Positions 32,174 through 43,773 of a DNA stretch of 64,000 nt are shown piece after piece. The stretch's first letter is position 1. Each line of letters opens with the position of its first letter. Under the pieces are notes generated by a model. The model saw only the letters and a program-made list of their open reading frames with translations, searched no databases and was not told the DNA's origin. Both the position numbers and the translations under genes were made by a program. Origin of the DNA: Pictodentalium vernedei (lineage: Eukaryota > Mollusca > Scaphopoda > Dentaliida > Dentaliidae); contig CM062289.1 in assembly GCA_031216915.1 (NCBI GenBank), positions 252,025,113-252,089,112 on the forward strand. The letters run 5' to 3'.

Positions 32174-33993
32174 TTAACCTTTTACCTAACATAGCAGCCA
32201 AAAATAGCCAGAAAATTAACCAGAATAAGACTACCACAGCCTAAAATATCTCGGAAGTTTCTCAATAAAACCATACAAATATGGATATTATTAGAATCAG
32301 CTAATCAAGCTGGTTTTAATGATATCCATATTTCTATGGTTTTATTGAAAAATTGTGAAATTTGTTTTCGAAAAATGTGAAATTTAATTTATTTTTTGCT
32401 TAAGTTGACAAAGGCAAGATAAGCTATTGCCATCATGTGTGTGGAAGTTTGTTAGTCTGTTCTCATTTTTCTTTAGCACAGGTTACACCCCTTAGTTCTT
32501 GTTCGATCATCACTAAATTTCACATGCAGGTTTGGGGTCATATCTAGATGAGAACGTCCCCCTTCGGTCGCGGTCGGTCAACCGTGATGGCTGCCCGAGC
32601 CCAAAACCTGAAAACCTTTAGCACAGTCTACAGGTTGTATTTATGAAGGGATTTTATTGTAACTTGGTAGGATGCCTCTGCACAATATCTAGATGAGAAT
32701 GTCCCCTTTTGGTCATGATCTGTCAACCGTGATGGCTGCCCAAACCCGAAACTCAAAAACTTTTAGCACAGTCTGCAGGTCATATTTAACATGGAGGGAT
32801 TTCATTGTAACTTGGTAGGATAACTCCATATGATGTCTAGATGAGAACTTCCCCATTTGGTCGCGATCTGTCAACCGTGCCAACTGCCCAAGCCCAAAAC
32901 CCCAAAACCTTTAGCACAGTCTATAGGTCATATTTATGAAGGGATTTCATTGTAACTTGGTAAGATGACTCTAGATAATGTCTAGATGAGAACATCTCCT
33001 CTTGGTCTCGATCATTGAGCCGTGATGGCCGCCCAAGCCCAAAGCCTGAAAACCTTTAGCACAGTCTATAGGTCGTATTTATGGAGGAATTTCATTGCAA
33101 CTTGGTGGGTTGACTCCATATAATGTCTAGATGATAACGTCCCTTTTTGATCATGATTGGTCAAGTTCTCAACTGTGATGGCTACAGGGGCCCGAAGCCC
33201 GAAAACCTTTAGCACAGTCTACAGGTCATATTTATGAAGGGATTTCATTGTAATTTGGTAGGATTACACCAGGTAATGCCCAGATGAGAACGTCCCCTTT
33301 TGGTCATGATCAATCAACCATGACGGCTGCCCGAGACCAAAACCCCCAAAACTTTAGCACAGACTACATGTCATATTTATGAAGGGATTTCATTGTAACT
33401 TGACAGGATGACTCAGTATAAAGTCTAGATGAGGACATCCCCTTTTGGTTGCGATAACTCAACCACAATGGCTACACAGGCCCGAAGCCCAAAAACCTTT
33501 AGCACAGTCCACAGGCCATATTTATGAAGGGATTTCATTGTATCTTGATAGGATGACTCGTTTTGGAATAATTTCTGTCAACCGTGCAATGGCTACACAG
33601 GCCCGAAGCCCAAAAACCTTTAGCACAGTCCACAGGCCATATTTATGAAGGGATTTCATTGTATCTTGATAGGATGACTCGTTTTGGAATAATTTCACTG
33701 TAACTTTGTAACTTTTGTTGACATACATTAACTGTGAGGGCCACATACATTAACTGTGAGGGCCACATTAACCCACCCCTCAATTCTTTAGTATAGTCTG
33801 CACCTGATATATTTTTTATTGAAAACATAGCATAAATTGACATATTCCCAATTATCACAATTCTTATCTTATTTGATTATCCTTTCATAAACATTGAATA
33901 TTATCCTTTTCATCAAACACAACACTCAGACAAGTTAAGCTACAGTGTCATTGGCACTTTCATTTAAAAATACTGTGTTAGGTAAAGGGTTAA
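32174..33993. mobile_element. TTAA MITE, family B, split by Helentron-like element H3
   Basis: The left part starts TTAA-CCTTTTACCTAACATAG and contains the family B palindrome (ACAAATATGGATATTATTAG facing ATATCCATATTT). The right end GTGTTAGGTAAAGGG-TTAA lies 1.6 kb away, because H3 sits between about 32397 and 33964. Confidence 0.8.
32397..33964 (+). mobile_element. Helentron-like tandem-repeat element H3
   Basis: The 5' end TGCTTAAGTTGACAAAGG is followed by CAAGATAAGC, a weak hairpin. Units of about 145 bp recur about eight times, with TTTATGAAGGGATTTCATTG, AACTTGGTAGGATGA, CTAGATGAGAACGTCCCC and CCTTTAGCACAGTCTA. The last units, at 33480-33700, are nearly identical. It ends CAAGTTAAGCTACAGTGTCA, then TTGGCACTTTCATTT, forming the 3' hairpin. 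It has no coding capacity. Confidence 0.75.
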
Positions 33994-34099
33994 CTCACTC
34001 GCAATCCAGCCAAAATTCTCAGTCTGCTCATGTAATCACAGTTGTGTATCTTGAACCTTTTAGTTTCCTGTTTCTGTTCCTGAATAAAAACTGTTAGAT

Positions 34100-34335
34100 G
34101 ACACTTTGCTGATAAGGAGGTTTTTCTTCAGTTGAATTTATTTATTAAGTTTTAGCGACACTTTAACAGCCAAGGTCATATCAAATCAGAGACAGTTTTT
34201 CGTGTGAAGCCAGAGTTCCCGGAGAGAACCACCAAGACACGACGAAGAACTGCCACCTCCCCAACATCATAACTCCGCACTGCAGCAAAGGCAGGGTTAG
34301 ATTGGTTGAAGACATGCATCCTAAACCCTCATACT
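34100..34335 (-). repeat. Decayed SINE copy, minus strand
   Basis: AGTTCCCGGAGAGAACCACC, ACTCCGCACTGCAGCAAAGG and GGTTGAAGACATGCATCC mirror the SINE body. The tRNA-like head is missing. Confidence 0.55.
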
Positions 34336-34388
34336 CTGGCTTATATGCAACTGTGTATTATCACTGGTATCCATAGATCCTGTTTTCA

Positions 34389-34615
34389 TTAACCTTTCAC
34401 CCAACACAGCTGTTTAAAACATTATTTGGAGCAAAATATTTTCATAATTTCTTTTAATGGAAGGCCATGCAAATATGAATGTCATTGGAGCCTCCTGGAG
34501 CAGGCTCCATTGATATTCATATAGGTATGGCTCAATTGAGAAATCTTCAGTTTATTGTGTGGCAATAATTATTGTTTGGGTCATCTTTACATTTTGGCCC
34601 TATTCGTTGGGTTAA
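34389..34615. mobile_element. TTAA MITE, family B
   Basis: TTAA-CCTTTCACCCAACACAG to TATTCGTTGGG-TTAA, with the palindromic centre GGAGCCTCCTGGAGCAGGCTCC and AATGACATTCATAT-type arms. Confidence 0.75.
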
Positions 34616-34741
34616 GGCTCTAAACATTTGGAACTTCTGTCACACTCTTCATGGTAGCTACACGAATCTTATCATTTCATGTCACTCATTGTAATGATAT
34701 CTTGCTATAATCATGTAATATGTTTCATGCAATAAAACAAT

Positions 34742-35156
34742 ATAAGGCCACACAAAGTCGATCTTCTGTTTCTCACGCCATTATTTGTAAAATTGCATGC
34801 GGGCGAGCGTTTGTTTATTTTATTTTTTATTTCTGTAATTATTTCTTTGCCATCAAAAGTTCATGTTCTTGGTTAATGTTTTAGGCCTCATAATCTATGG
34901 AATAGCATGAGTCGTGGTGTATTTCATCCCTTGAGACCAAGAAGGCTTTGCAATGCTAAAGCATTGCAAAGCCTTCTTGCACTCAAGGGACAAATTTATA
35001 AAAAATTTTTTCAACTTGGGTAAAATATCAGACAAACACCATTTAATTTTAATTTTTTTAAAGTTTACATTGGTTATAAAAAGAGAGCATGCGGCAGCCA
35101 AAAGGACCATGTGGGAGGGCCTGAGAAACAGATTTTTAATTTTTTTAGGCCTAATA
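34742..35156. mobile_element. Foldback element with central hairpin
   Basis: Ends AAGGCC and GGCCT are followed inward by CTTCTGTTTCTCACGCC, and on the mirrored side by ATCTGTTTCTCAGGCC; GCATGC words also occur in both. The centre (about 34929-34990) is a strong hairpin, with AGAAGGCTTTGCAATGC facing GCATTGCAAAGCCTTCT. A partial relative lies near 8575-8720. Confidence 0.65.
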
Positions 35157-35650
35157 TAGTGTAGTATAGTTATACAACTTACTTGTAGTACTTGTATATA
35201 TGCAGTTGTTCAGGTATCGGCCTTAATGTTCTCTGCTCAATTCGATTGTAAAATGTCTTAGTCTTTGTATGTCTTTTCCCCTCCAAAACAAATTCCCCAT
35301 TAGAGCCTCCATGATGCAAATTTTCCCAATGGCATGGGCCCCAAACCTTTTTGCAAAGAGAGCAGAAGAATCCATGTATCTGTGTACCCACTTCCTACTA
35401 ATTACCAATATGATTGAACTGACGGGTTGGTAAAGATAATGGTGACCAAAGTGAGAAAGAGAGACTTGTGTAGGGGGTAAACCATTTCCAGGTACTTCAA
35501 GCCTTTCTATGTTATGATGTATCTATTTTATCCATGTTTGGTAGCGCTCTAAATGAATTTCACATCCTTTCAGAGAATACATATTGATTTCAATTCAAAT
35601 GTGTATCCTCTGAATGGGTTGTGAGAATCAAGATTGAGGTTCTTGTTAGT
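35157..35650. other. No gene seen
   Basis: AT-rich stretch with no recognised element. Confidence 0.45.
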
Positions 35651-35898
35651 TACAGTATGTGGAGAGTGTATTACCACTAAATCACTTGCAGGTTTGAGAT
35701 TCCACCCAAGCAGAAATTGCAAATTTGCTGCAAAGCATAACAATCACAAGCAAAGTTCCAACCAATGGACCTCTGGGTTAAACTGGCTGAAACAATGTTT
35801 GTGTTTTTGTCCATATGTACAGAATTTGAAAGTGATACTTTGGGTGACAACTCCACTCCATGGGTGATTTAGTTTCAATCCTCTCTCCACATACTGTA
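35651..35898. mobile_element. TA-flanked MITE, family G copy 2
   Basis: TA-CAGTATGTGGAGAG is perfectly mirrored at the right end, finishing ACTG-TA. Interior words (GCAAAGCATAACAATCACAAG, CAATGGACCTC) match copy 1, but one side of the central palindrome has been deleted. Confidence 0.85.
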
Positions 35899-35968
35899 TG
35901 TGGTGCACAAGAAGTGTAGGAATTATGAATTAGAGAAATGCGGCATCTCCACTATATGTGTATGTGTA

Positions 35969-36209
35969 TTAACTCTTTGAACTCTGGTGGTATTTTCCAT
36001 GTCAGTTCAATGACACCAAATGGAATAGTCCATATTTATTATTTGGGGGCAGACCAGTTAATGTTTTCAACGTGCTGCCCTGGGGCAGCACGTTGAAAAT
36101 ATTGATTGGTCCAATCCACATATTCGCTATGAAGCCATCAAACTTCATGAAGTTATGACATTTCATGTTCCTTGGCCAAGAAAAAGGCTTCTGGGTCTGT
36201 AAGGGTTAA
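35969..36209. mobile_element. TTAA MITE, family D
   Basis: TTAA-CTCTTTGAACTCTGG to GTCTGTAAGGG-TTAA, with the perfect central palindrome CAACGTGCTGCCCTGGGGC facing GCAGCACGTTG. Confidence 0.85.
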
Positions 36210-37482
36210 GTTCAGAGAGAGATGGGTAGAGAGAAGGGGGAGTGTGAGAATCAGGTACACTTGAATATTACTTCTGTGACCGTGTTGGGCGAAGAAGAGA
36301 AATCCCTTTATGCACAGAGTGTTGTACAGTAGTATGAATTTAAATGTGTTTGAAGGGGATGACTTTTTTAACATTTTATAATGAGAAATAGAGAGCAGTG
36401 CCTCATTGTGGATGCAATAAGTCAGCTGAAGGAGGTATACAAGGGATGAACTATGTATATCTAACTATTGTAAGTATTGTATAAGATGTATAGTATTTTT
36501 GTAAACCCTTTTAGGCTGGATTTCATTACATTGCTTTTCTGTGAAGTTCTTTGAAATCAGTGAAATGCAAGCTCGGCGGAAAACAAAAAAATGTGTGGGG
36601 GCTAAAGTATGTTATGTGATATCTCACCAGCGCTAAAGGCACACAGCTGTGAGCATCGAAAGGTGCAAAGCCATTACCGGTTGTTGATTGAGAAGTCTGG
36701 AAAGTGGAACATATGTGTCTTCACTGAACTGAATTCAATGAATCGTAGGGTATTTTATCATTTCACTGTTGGCAAATTAACAATGTACACTCCAAAAAAA
36801 TATCAGAAGGGTTATAAAAAGTGTGTGTGGGGGTGGAGTTGGGAAGGGGTGGGGTGTTACCCCTCCCCAAAGTCTAAAAGTGAGGGGGCTAAATCCCTCC
36901 TAGCCCCCCCCCCCTCCCCCATTCAGTTCTGCCTGGTGAAATGTTACCCCCCCCCCCTCCCCAAAGTCTAAAAGTGAAGGGGCTAAGTCCCTCCTAGCCC
37001 CCCCTTTCTCCCATTCAGTTCTGCCTGGTGAAATATATATCATTTAATCAAATGTGGCACCTAAATGAAATATTTTACTACTACTACTACTACTTATATG
37101 TACCACTACTTATACATTTCTTAAAATATACAGCTTATGGTGGATGAAGGCATTTTTTATCAAGTGGAAACGATGAAGCTTCTTTATGTATGAATATTCA
37201 ATGTAATATGTACAGATTTGTGTGAGGGCACACAAAAGACTAATGTTATTGCTGTGCATTACAAATAATATTCATGTACATCAGTTGCTTAACCAGAATA
37301 TTATATTTCAGTACATACATACTTATTTTATACATGTTTCTTGTGAGTTTTTGAATAATTGTTTTAGTACAATTTCTTGGTCAGTGCCTTTATATATACA
37401 TCTATGTACAGTGTTCAGAAAATTGTAACAGACCTCAAGGTCAACAAAACTGTGTGCTTTTTCACCCCCTGAACACTGACAT
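36210..37482. other. No gene; C-rich tandem duplication
   Basis: At about 36860-37036 a unit of about 95 bp (AAAGTCTAAAAGTGAGGGGG and CATTCAGTTCTGCCTGGTG) is present twice, each copy with a run of C. A short (TAC)n lies at 37077-37094. The rest shows nothing. Confidence 0.55.
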
Positions 37483-37732
37483 CAACCCTTTACCCAACAT
37501 AATGGCCTAAACCAGCCAGCGCTATTCACAAAAATCACCTATTAATTTTCATTATTTTTTTCATTTTTTGTCTCAAAAACATAGGTTATGACCACTCTTT
37601 GGAACGATCTATTTGAGCTCGTTCCAATGAGGGGTCATAACCTATGTTTTTGAGATGAAAAATGAAAAAAATTAGTTATTCAAGAATTTTTTGGAAAGTG
37701 TCGTCTGCTTTTCATGTTAGGTAAAGGGTTAA
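37483..37732. mobile_element. TTAA MITE, family A
   Basis: CCCTTTACCCAACATAA to GTTAGGTAAAGGG-TTAA with the family A palindrome. It is highly similar to the copy at 15901. Confidence 0.85.
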
Positions 37733-37943
37733 AATACTGAAATTTCAAGAAGTAATATTTTCCGCGAAATGTAATCTTGTTGACAGAGTTCAATGTAACT
37801 GGGAATTTAACCAATTCAGTGTTGTTTGACAGAGTTCAATGAGCTTTCTCAAACAAGGTTACATTGGTTAAATTCCTAGTTGCATCATGGGAAAAAAATA
37901 CAGCTTGAAATTTTGTTTTTTTCTTCAGTGTGCAAAGGGTTAA
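37733..37943. mobile_element. Palindromic MITE, family C
   Basis: The centre GACAGAGTTCAATGAGC is flanked by TTTAACCAATTCAGTG and the mirrored ACATTGGTTAAATT. The right end is GCAAAGGG-TTAA. It abuts the family A copy. Confidence 0.6.
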
Positions 37944-37989
37944 GGTTATATCAAATCCCAAGAATAAAATGCATTTAAGTCTTTACATA

Positions 37990-38199
37990 AAGCAACTGCT
38001 TTAGCTGACTTAACTGGTTAAAGGTCAGATTATTTTGGGTGGTCTGAATTTGTTCAGCAAATTACTGGAGAGTGCCCACAGAAACTCTCCAATAATTTGT
38101 AATAAAACAATTTTATATAAACACAATATTATTTGTGTTTGACTGAATATGAAACCTGAGGAAGGAAAATGTTGGCTTTTTATCTTGTACCCTCATTTT
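37990..38199. repeat. Fragment of long dispersed repeat L, left of H4
   Basis: TCCAATAATTTGTAATAAAAC and GGAAAATGTTGGCTTTTTA match 61940-62037. It continues after H4 at 39849, where TAGTGGCTTTTAGCAC matches 62056-62067 joined to 62657. Confidence 0.75.
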
Positions 38200-39848
38200 T
38201 AGCTCAACTTTGGCGAAGCCAAATTTGAGGTATTGTCATGGCCCGTCGTCCGTCTGTCATGCCGTCAACACAGCTCGGGCTAGAGGCCGTATTTATGAAC
38301 CGATCTTTATGAAACTTCTTGGGTACCTTTGTTATCACCGTGGGACGAGAACGAGTGTTTTGGGGTCCAGTCCGAAATTCAAGATGGCCGCTGGCAGCCA
38401 TTTTATACAAAATTAGGTGCAATCAGATTTTTGCGTAGAACTTCCACATAAAAGCTCTGATTTGAATAAGGTTTTGTATGAATGTTTAGTACCATGGGAT
38501 ACATCACATATAATACAGGTTTTTTTCTCGTGCGTAAATTATGCAAATTAGACTAACTTTGATTTATTTAGTCTTACTTTCAGCACTGTAAGTGCAAATG
38601 CCAATACTGCTCAGGCTAGAGGCCATATTTATGAACCGATCTTTACGAAACTTCTTGGGTACCTTTGTTATCACCGTGGGACAAGAACGAGTGTTTTTGG
38701 GTCCGGTCTGAAATTCAAGATGGCCACTGACAGCCATTTTGTACAAAATTAGGTGCGGTCCAGTTTGTATAGAACTTCTATATGGCTTGGGCTAGAGGCC
38801 ATATTTATGAAACGATCTTTACGAAACTTCTTGGGCACCTTTGTTATCACCATGGGGCGAGAACGAATGTTTTTGGGTGGAGTCTGAAATTCAAGATGGC
38901 TGCCAGCAGCTGTTTTGTACAGAAATTAGTGCAATCAGTTTTTGAACAGAACTTCTGTATGAAAGTTCTGATTTGAATAAATTTTTGTATGAATGTTTAG
39001 TAACATGGAATACATTACATATAATACAACATATAATACAGTTTTTTTTCTTGTACAGAAATTATACAAATTAAAAGAACTTTGATTTATTCATCACTAC
39101 CTGGTACTTATACAGAGTAAGTGCACATGTCAATACGGCTCAGGCTAGAGGTTGTATTTATGATCCGATCTTCACGAAACTTCTTGAGTACCTTTGTTAT
39201 CACCTTGGGTTGAGAAAGAGTGTTTTTGAGTGTGGCCTGAATTTCAAGATGGCTGCTGGTGGTCATTTTATACCAAAATTAGGTACAATCAGTTTTTTGT
39301 ACAGAACTTCTAGGACTACATTTGTTATCATCATGGGACAGTAATGAGTGCTTTTGGGCTCACCTGTGTTAATATTTGGTGTTGTTTGGGGTGGGTAAAA
39401 ATTAGCACAACACAGTTTTCTGTTTCCAATGAGAAAAATAAAACCTCCTCACCCGTGGGAACCCCATTAGCTAAAGATAAAAAATTCAAATACCTATATT
39501 TTAAGAAGGACTGGACAAATATTTATTAATTAGTAGGAAGGATTTGAATCAAACAGGCCAAAACAATTGCTAACATTTGGCTTATGATGCACTATACAAA
39601 GATCCCCATTGTAACATTAACCCCATGGAGATTTCTTTTCTAGTTTAGAATCTGTCACCCACCTTTACAATACTTTACCTGTACATTTGTTACAGGCTAT
39701 GGTCAGTATTTATGTGCAGACCTTTACAATACTTTACATGTACCTTTGTTATCAGGTCATTACCTAGATGTATGTCATTGCTGTGTCACATACTGTACAT
39801 GTTCATACCTCACACAAGTTGAGCTACAGTGTCATTGACACTTTCATT
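38200..39848 (+). mobile_element. Helentron-like tandem-repeat element H4
   Basis: The 5' end TAGCTCAACTTTGGCGAAGC runs into CAAATTTGAGG (hairpin), then CCGTCGTCCGTCTGTC. Units of the 335-bp monomer type start near 38274, 38609, 38783 (partial) and 39135. The 3' end is CACAAGTTGAGCTACAGTG, then the perfect hairpin AGTGTCATTGACACT at 39828-39842, then TTCATT. AAGTTGAGCTA mirrors the 5' TAGCTCAACTT and acts as a subterminal inverted repeat. The empty site near 62035 supports both boundaries. Confidence 0.8.
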
Positions 39849-40545
39849 TTGAGAGCCCTGATAGTGGCTTTTAGCACACAATCATTTAAGCAAGCTACTT
39901 AAAAAAATCAACAGTCTAATTTAATTATTTTAAAAAAATTTGCCTCAAAAACACTGCTTATCACCACTCATTGGAACAAGCTCACACCAATGAGGACTTG
40001 CACATGTAAACTGTGGTTTTCAGTTCAGAAATAAAAGTATGTGAAAATGGTGTTTACACAGACAACCACCGAGCAATGGCAAATAAGCATGGGATTCTCC
40101 AACTCACTATCCCAGCACAAGTAGGGTTATCCTTGGTTTTAAACAAGTGCACTGATATCTTGCCCTACACCTTAGTATAAAGTGCCAGCATCAGGATTTC
40201 CGCACCTCCTTGAATTCCTTGAAAGTCCTTGAATTTCAAAACCCTCTCCCAAGGACCTGGAAACTACTTGAATTTTGAAGCACCTCCTGGAAACTCCTGA
40301 AATTTTGGAAAAATCGAGTCGGTGGCTCACTGGATTAATTCAACTCCTAACATTTTTCCTTCTTCCCAACACATGGTCACTTTATACTCCTTGAAAACCC
40401 TTGAATTTCACCCAGCTGACTCCTGGAAACTCCTTAAAAAATTGATCTGAACCTCCTGGAATTCACTTCTCAATTTGGTGCAGGAACCTTGAGCATGTCA
40501 ATTGATTTTTTGTCTCTTTTCCATGTAGTTAGGTATGAGTGTTTA
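39849..40545. other. Repeat L remnant, decayed MITE and SINE fragments, no gene
   Basis: About 39849-39890 continues repeat L. About 39940-40030 is a decayed family A-type palindrome. About 40050-40200 is a decayed SINE body on the minus strand. About 40205-40480 holds repeated CTCCTTGAA, CCTTGAATTTC and CCTGGAAACTCC words. Confidence 0.5.
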
Positions 40546-40799
40546 CTAGCCCTTTACCTAACATACAAAGCAGACAACACTTGTAAATAAAATTCTTGAA
40601 TAATTAGGTTTTTTTTACTTTTTTGCATCAAAAATATAGCTTATGACCCATGATTGGAATGATCTCAACAAGCTCGTTCTAATGAGGGGTCATAAGCTAT
40701 ATTTTTGAGACAAAAAATCCAAAAAAAAATCAAAATTGAATGGTGACTTTTTTGAACAGTACTGCTTTGTTTTGGCTGTTACTTTGGGTAAAGGGTTAA
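40546..40799. mobile_element. TTAA MITE, family A
   Basis: CCCTTTACCTAACATAC to CTTTGGGTAAAGGG-TTAA with the family palindrome. A further CCCTTTACC starts immediately after the TTAA, suggesting a second, truncated copy sharing the same site. Confidence 0.8.
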
Positions 40800-40980
40800 C
40801 CCTTTACCAGGACAATGGTGATGTATTGGTGAGTTTATCACTGTTCTTATCAAGAGAGTAAAATTGTGAATCAGGAGGTTGGGGAAGTGCCAGGGGGAGG
40901 GGGATTATGTGAATATGTTATCATTAAAACTTTCAGGTCTTTGTGTCTGAGATGGCAACACATTTGTACAGCTGTAAACT

Positions 40981-41230
40981 AGCCTGAAAATAAGCCATCA
41001 GTCATTTGCAGAATGAGGTCCCCAGAGGGTGAATTTGCTAATGCTATCCTATACAGTGGGCCAATTTATCCTCCGGGTACCTCTTTCTGTTTAGGTTTGA
41101 GACCCTGATTTAGATTGAGGTTCACAGAGGGTAAATTTAGTGATGCTACCCTGCTGTGCAGGGTAGCATCACCAAATTCACCCTCTGGGGACCTCATTGT
41201 GCAGATGTCAGTTTGCTTATTTTCTGGCTT
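40981..41230. mobile_element. Foldback MITE, family F
   Basis: The two arms are inverted copies of AGCCTGAAAATAAG, then AATGAGGTCCCCAGAGGG. The centre is TGCTACCCTGCTGTGCAGGG. One arm also occurs at 23300-23405. Confidence 0.75.
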
Positions 41231-41488
41231 GGCTGTAAAATCTTTTTCAGGGACAAAATGAAATAAATGGCTGGCTATGGTGCTGAATAGCTTTCTGGCT
41301 TGTCTTTGAGGGTCTGGTATTGCCAACTATAATTTGTGGATTATGAGGAGTTATAAGTTTAACACTTTGTCTCTCCTGCTGGTAGATACAAATGTTCATG
41401 TAATCCCATCAGGGCTACAATATACAAATGTCACCAGAACAGGAACAACCCTGACCTCTGATTAACTAAATATATCGCTGTAAATTAG
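41231..41488. other. No gene seen
   Basis: No feature recognised. Confidence 0.4.
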
Positions 41489-41494
41489 ATCAAT

Positions 41495-42280
41495 CAGGCC
41501 TGGCATTCTGAAAAATGCAGGAGGGCAAAAAATCGCTCTCCTCAATCAGCTCAGGAGAGCAATTAGTTTTACATAGCATTTTAAGTATCCAGTTGAACGA
41601 ACTCATTGAAACTAAAACCAACAGACTACATCAGTGATTTTATTAACTTTACTAAGGTAAAGCGAAATCTCTTAGACATCTAGATCTCTCACTCAACAAC
41701 CGAACACACACTTGACAAGACCTGTGTGTGTACCCAGACCTGTTGTCCAAGAAAGTCATATGCCTACCACTACCACCTTCAACCCCCAAGGGGGGTTGAA
41801 GGTGGTAGTGGTAGGCTATGACTTTCTTGGACAACAGGTCTGCTTGAATCTACAGTCACATCCTGGTGCAAGTGCTTCAAGTGACAGGATAGTAGTAATG
41901 GTAGTATATTGCAGTGTCAATATTCCTTGAATAATTACCCCTCAAACTGTGATGTTAGTTGTTGAACTTGAAACTGACAGAAAAAAAAATATTGCTGTGA
42001 CCCATTTTGCTTCAAATGATTGCAACTGTGTTTGGGTATGGTTGCAGCCATTACCTTTTACCACTAAACCACTTTCAAAATGAAATTACGTGATGTTATG
42101 TGACTTCGAAGTTAAATTACATTTTTGCTTTACAACAAAACTTTAATGTGAGCATAATACATGTAATCTCAATCATCCCAGACCAAAATATTTAGGAGGG
42201 CAATTTTTCGCTCTCCTTAATTCTTTCAGGAGGGCAGTAAGGAAAGCTAAAAAATCGCTCTCCTGAAATTACCAAGCCTG
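41495..42280. mobile_element. hAT-like non-autonomous element with perfect hairpin core
   Basis: The left end CAGGCCTGGCATTCTG and the mirrored right end CAGGCTTGGTAATT resemble hAT termini (CAGG start). ATCAAT directly repeats on both flanks (41489-41494 and 42281-42286); with the next bases it could be an 8-bp duplication overlapping the TIR. Subterminal AGGAGGGCAA and CGCTCTCC words repeat several times at both ends. A hairpin with a stem of about 50 bp at 41735-41842 sits inside. There is no transposase. Confidence 0.65.
41735..41842. repeat. Near-perfect hairpin, about 50-bp stem
   Basis: CAGACCTGTTGTCCAAGAAA through ACCACCTTCAACCCCC is mirrored with one or two mismatches. The loop is a few bases (AAGG region). 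Confidence 0.9.
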
Positions 42281-42286
42281 ATCAAT

Positions 42287-43707
42287 CAAGTTCATGAATG
42301 ATTTCTGGGCTTCATGTTTGGATATTTCCTCAAATTCATGCAGTCATGGCTGCTTTGTACCTACAATGACTGGATTTTGAAAAGAATCAAAGAAAATACT
42401 CAGCAGTTAAGGTGTTTATGTTTACATTTAGACATATGTATGTAAAGTTGTTATTAATGTGGGTGTTTGAGAGTTTTCAAGTACAACATATGAGAACAAG
42501 GGGGTCCTGTTACAGATAAACCTGGTGATTAATATGAACACAATTCTTTTGTGTTTACATTGTACTGTTTATACTCTCCTTTCATCCTCCTAATACTTTC
42601 TATAACTGGATCATTTACCTTCCAAGGCACCTCTAAATCTTCTTATGACTATATAGGCTTAACATTTTTCTTGAGAAGAACTGTTCCTTACATGTAAATG
42701 TAACTCATCATAAACTGTTATCAGACCTGTTCAGTCTCATGCAAAATTAAATTGCTTCAGAAAGAGTTGAACGTCCCTCAATTGAACAATATTGATCATA
42801 TATGCAGTAGAATGCAAAATATGCAGTGTGCAAAATTTGACGAGAATGCTCATTTCATTTGCATGGTGGTTATGCAAATTTAAATCTACGCAAACGGATG
42901 ACCAGTTAGCCAAATATTGCATCTTGAATGGTAAAGTCTTACTAAACTGGTAGAGTGCTAAATATTTTCTCACCCTCAAGATTTGTTCACACGTTTTTGT
43001 CTTGCCTACAGGCACTCTCCCATAAACTGTAACAATGGAAATTGATGGAGATGAAGTAATTTTACCTCCGAGATAATATGAAGTACATCCACAGAATGTG
43101 AAGTTTTTAACTTTGGATACCCGTAGTTCAGAATAAAGCCCAAATATGGGCTTCCAGTACTCTACCAGTTTACCAGCCTTTCTTGTGTCTTGATAGATTT
43201 TTAGACTTTTGCCTTGAAAGTCTATATATACATGTATTTATTTCAATTCCATACAATATATGAATACTTGTTAAAGACAAAGAAGTAGTTTCCTCCAATA
43301 ATTTTTGGTGGCCGAAAGTTTGGTTAACCATCCCCAAACCCCTTGAACGGTCAGTCAGTTAGAGTCATTTTTGCAATTTTGCACACTGATATGTGGAGTG
43401 TAGTTTAATGTTAACTAACTATCAATTAGAATTTTTCGACTTTTGGTATAAAACATCCATATGGGTATCTGATTCAAATTAAATTTTTAAAAATTAATTC
43501 GACCCCTGGCGGTTTCATCTCTGAAGCAGTTTGATGCATATCGCATAACATTGACTTGAACATACACACTCATGACTTCCTTGTTGGCCCATCACAAACC
43601 ATAAGGCTACTCAGGATAAGTAATGTGGAATGATATCGATAAACTAGGGGTGGTATAGGGAATAGTTTCCACCCATGTAGGTCTGTTAGAGCAAAAATCG
43701 AATTGTG
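42287..43707. other. No gene seen
   Basis: AT-rich sequence. Words near 43440-43500 (TTTTGGTATAAAACATCC, TGATTCAAATTAAATT) faintly resemble H2/L repeat units. No coding frame was recognised. Confidence 0.4.
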
Positions 43708-43773
43708 TTAACCCTTTACCTAACATAAAAAGCAGACGACACTTTCCCAAAAAATTCTTGAATAACTAATTTT
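43708..43773. mobile_element. Half of a TTAA MITE, family A, cut by H5
   Basis: TTAA-CCCTTTACCTAACATA, then AGCAGACGACACTTTC and TTCTTGAATAACTAA, is one end of family A in reverse. It stops exactly where H5 begins; the other half is not found after H5. Confidence 0.75.
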
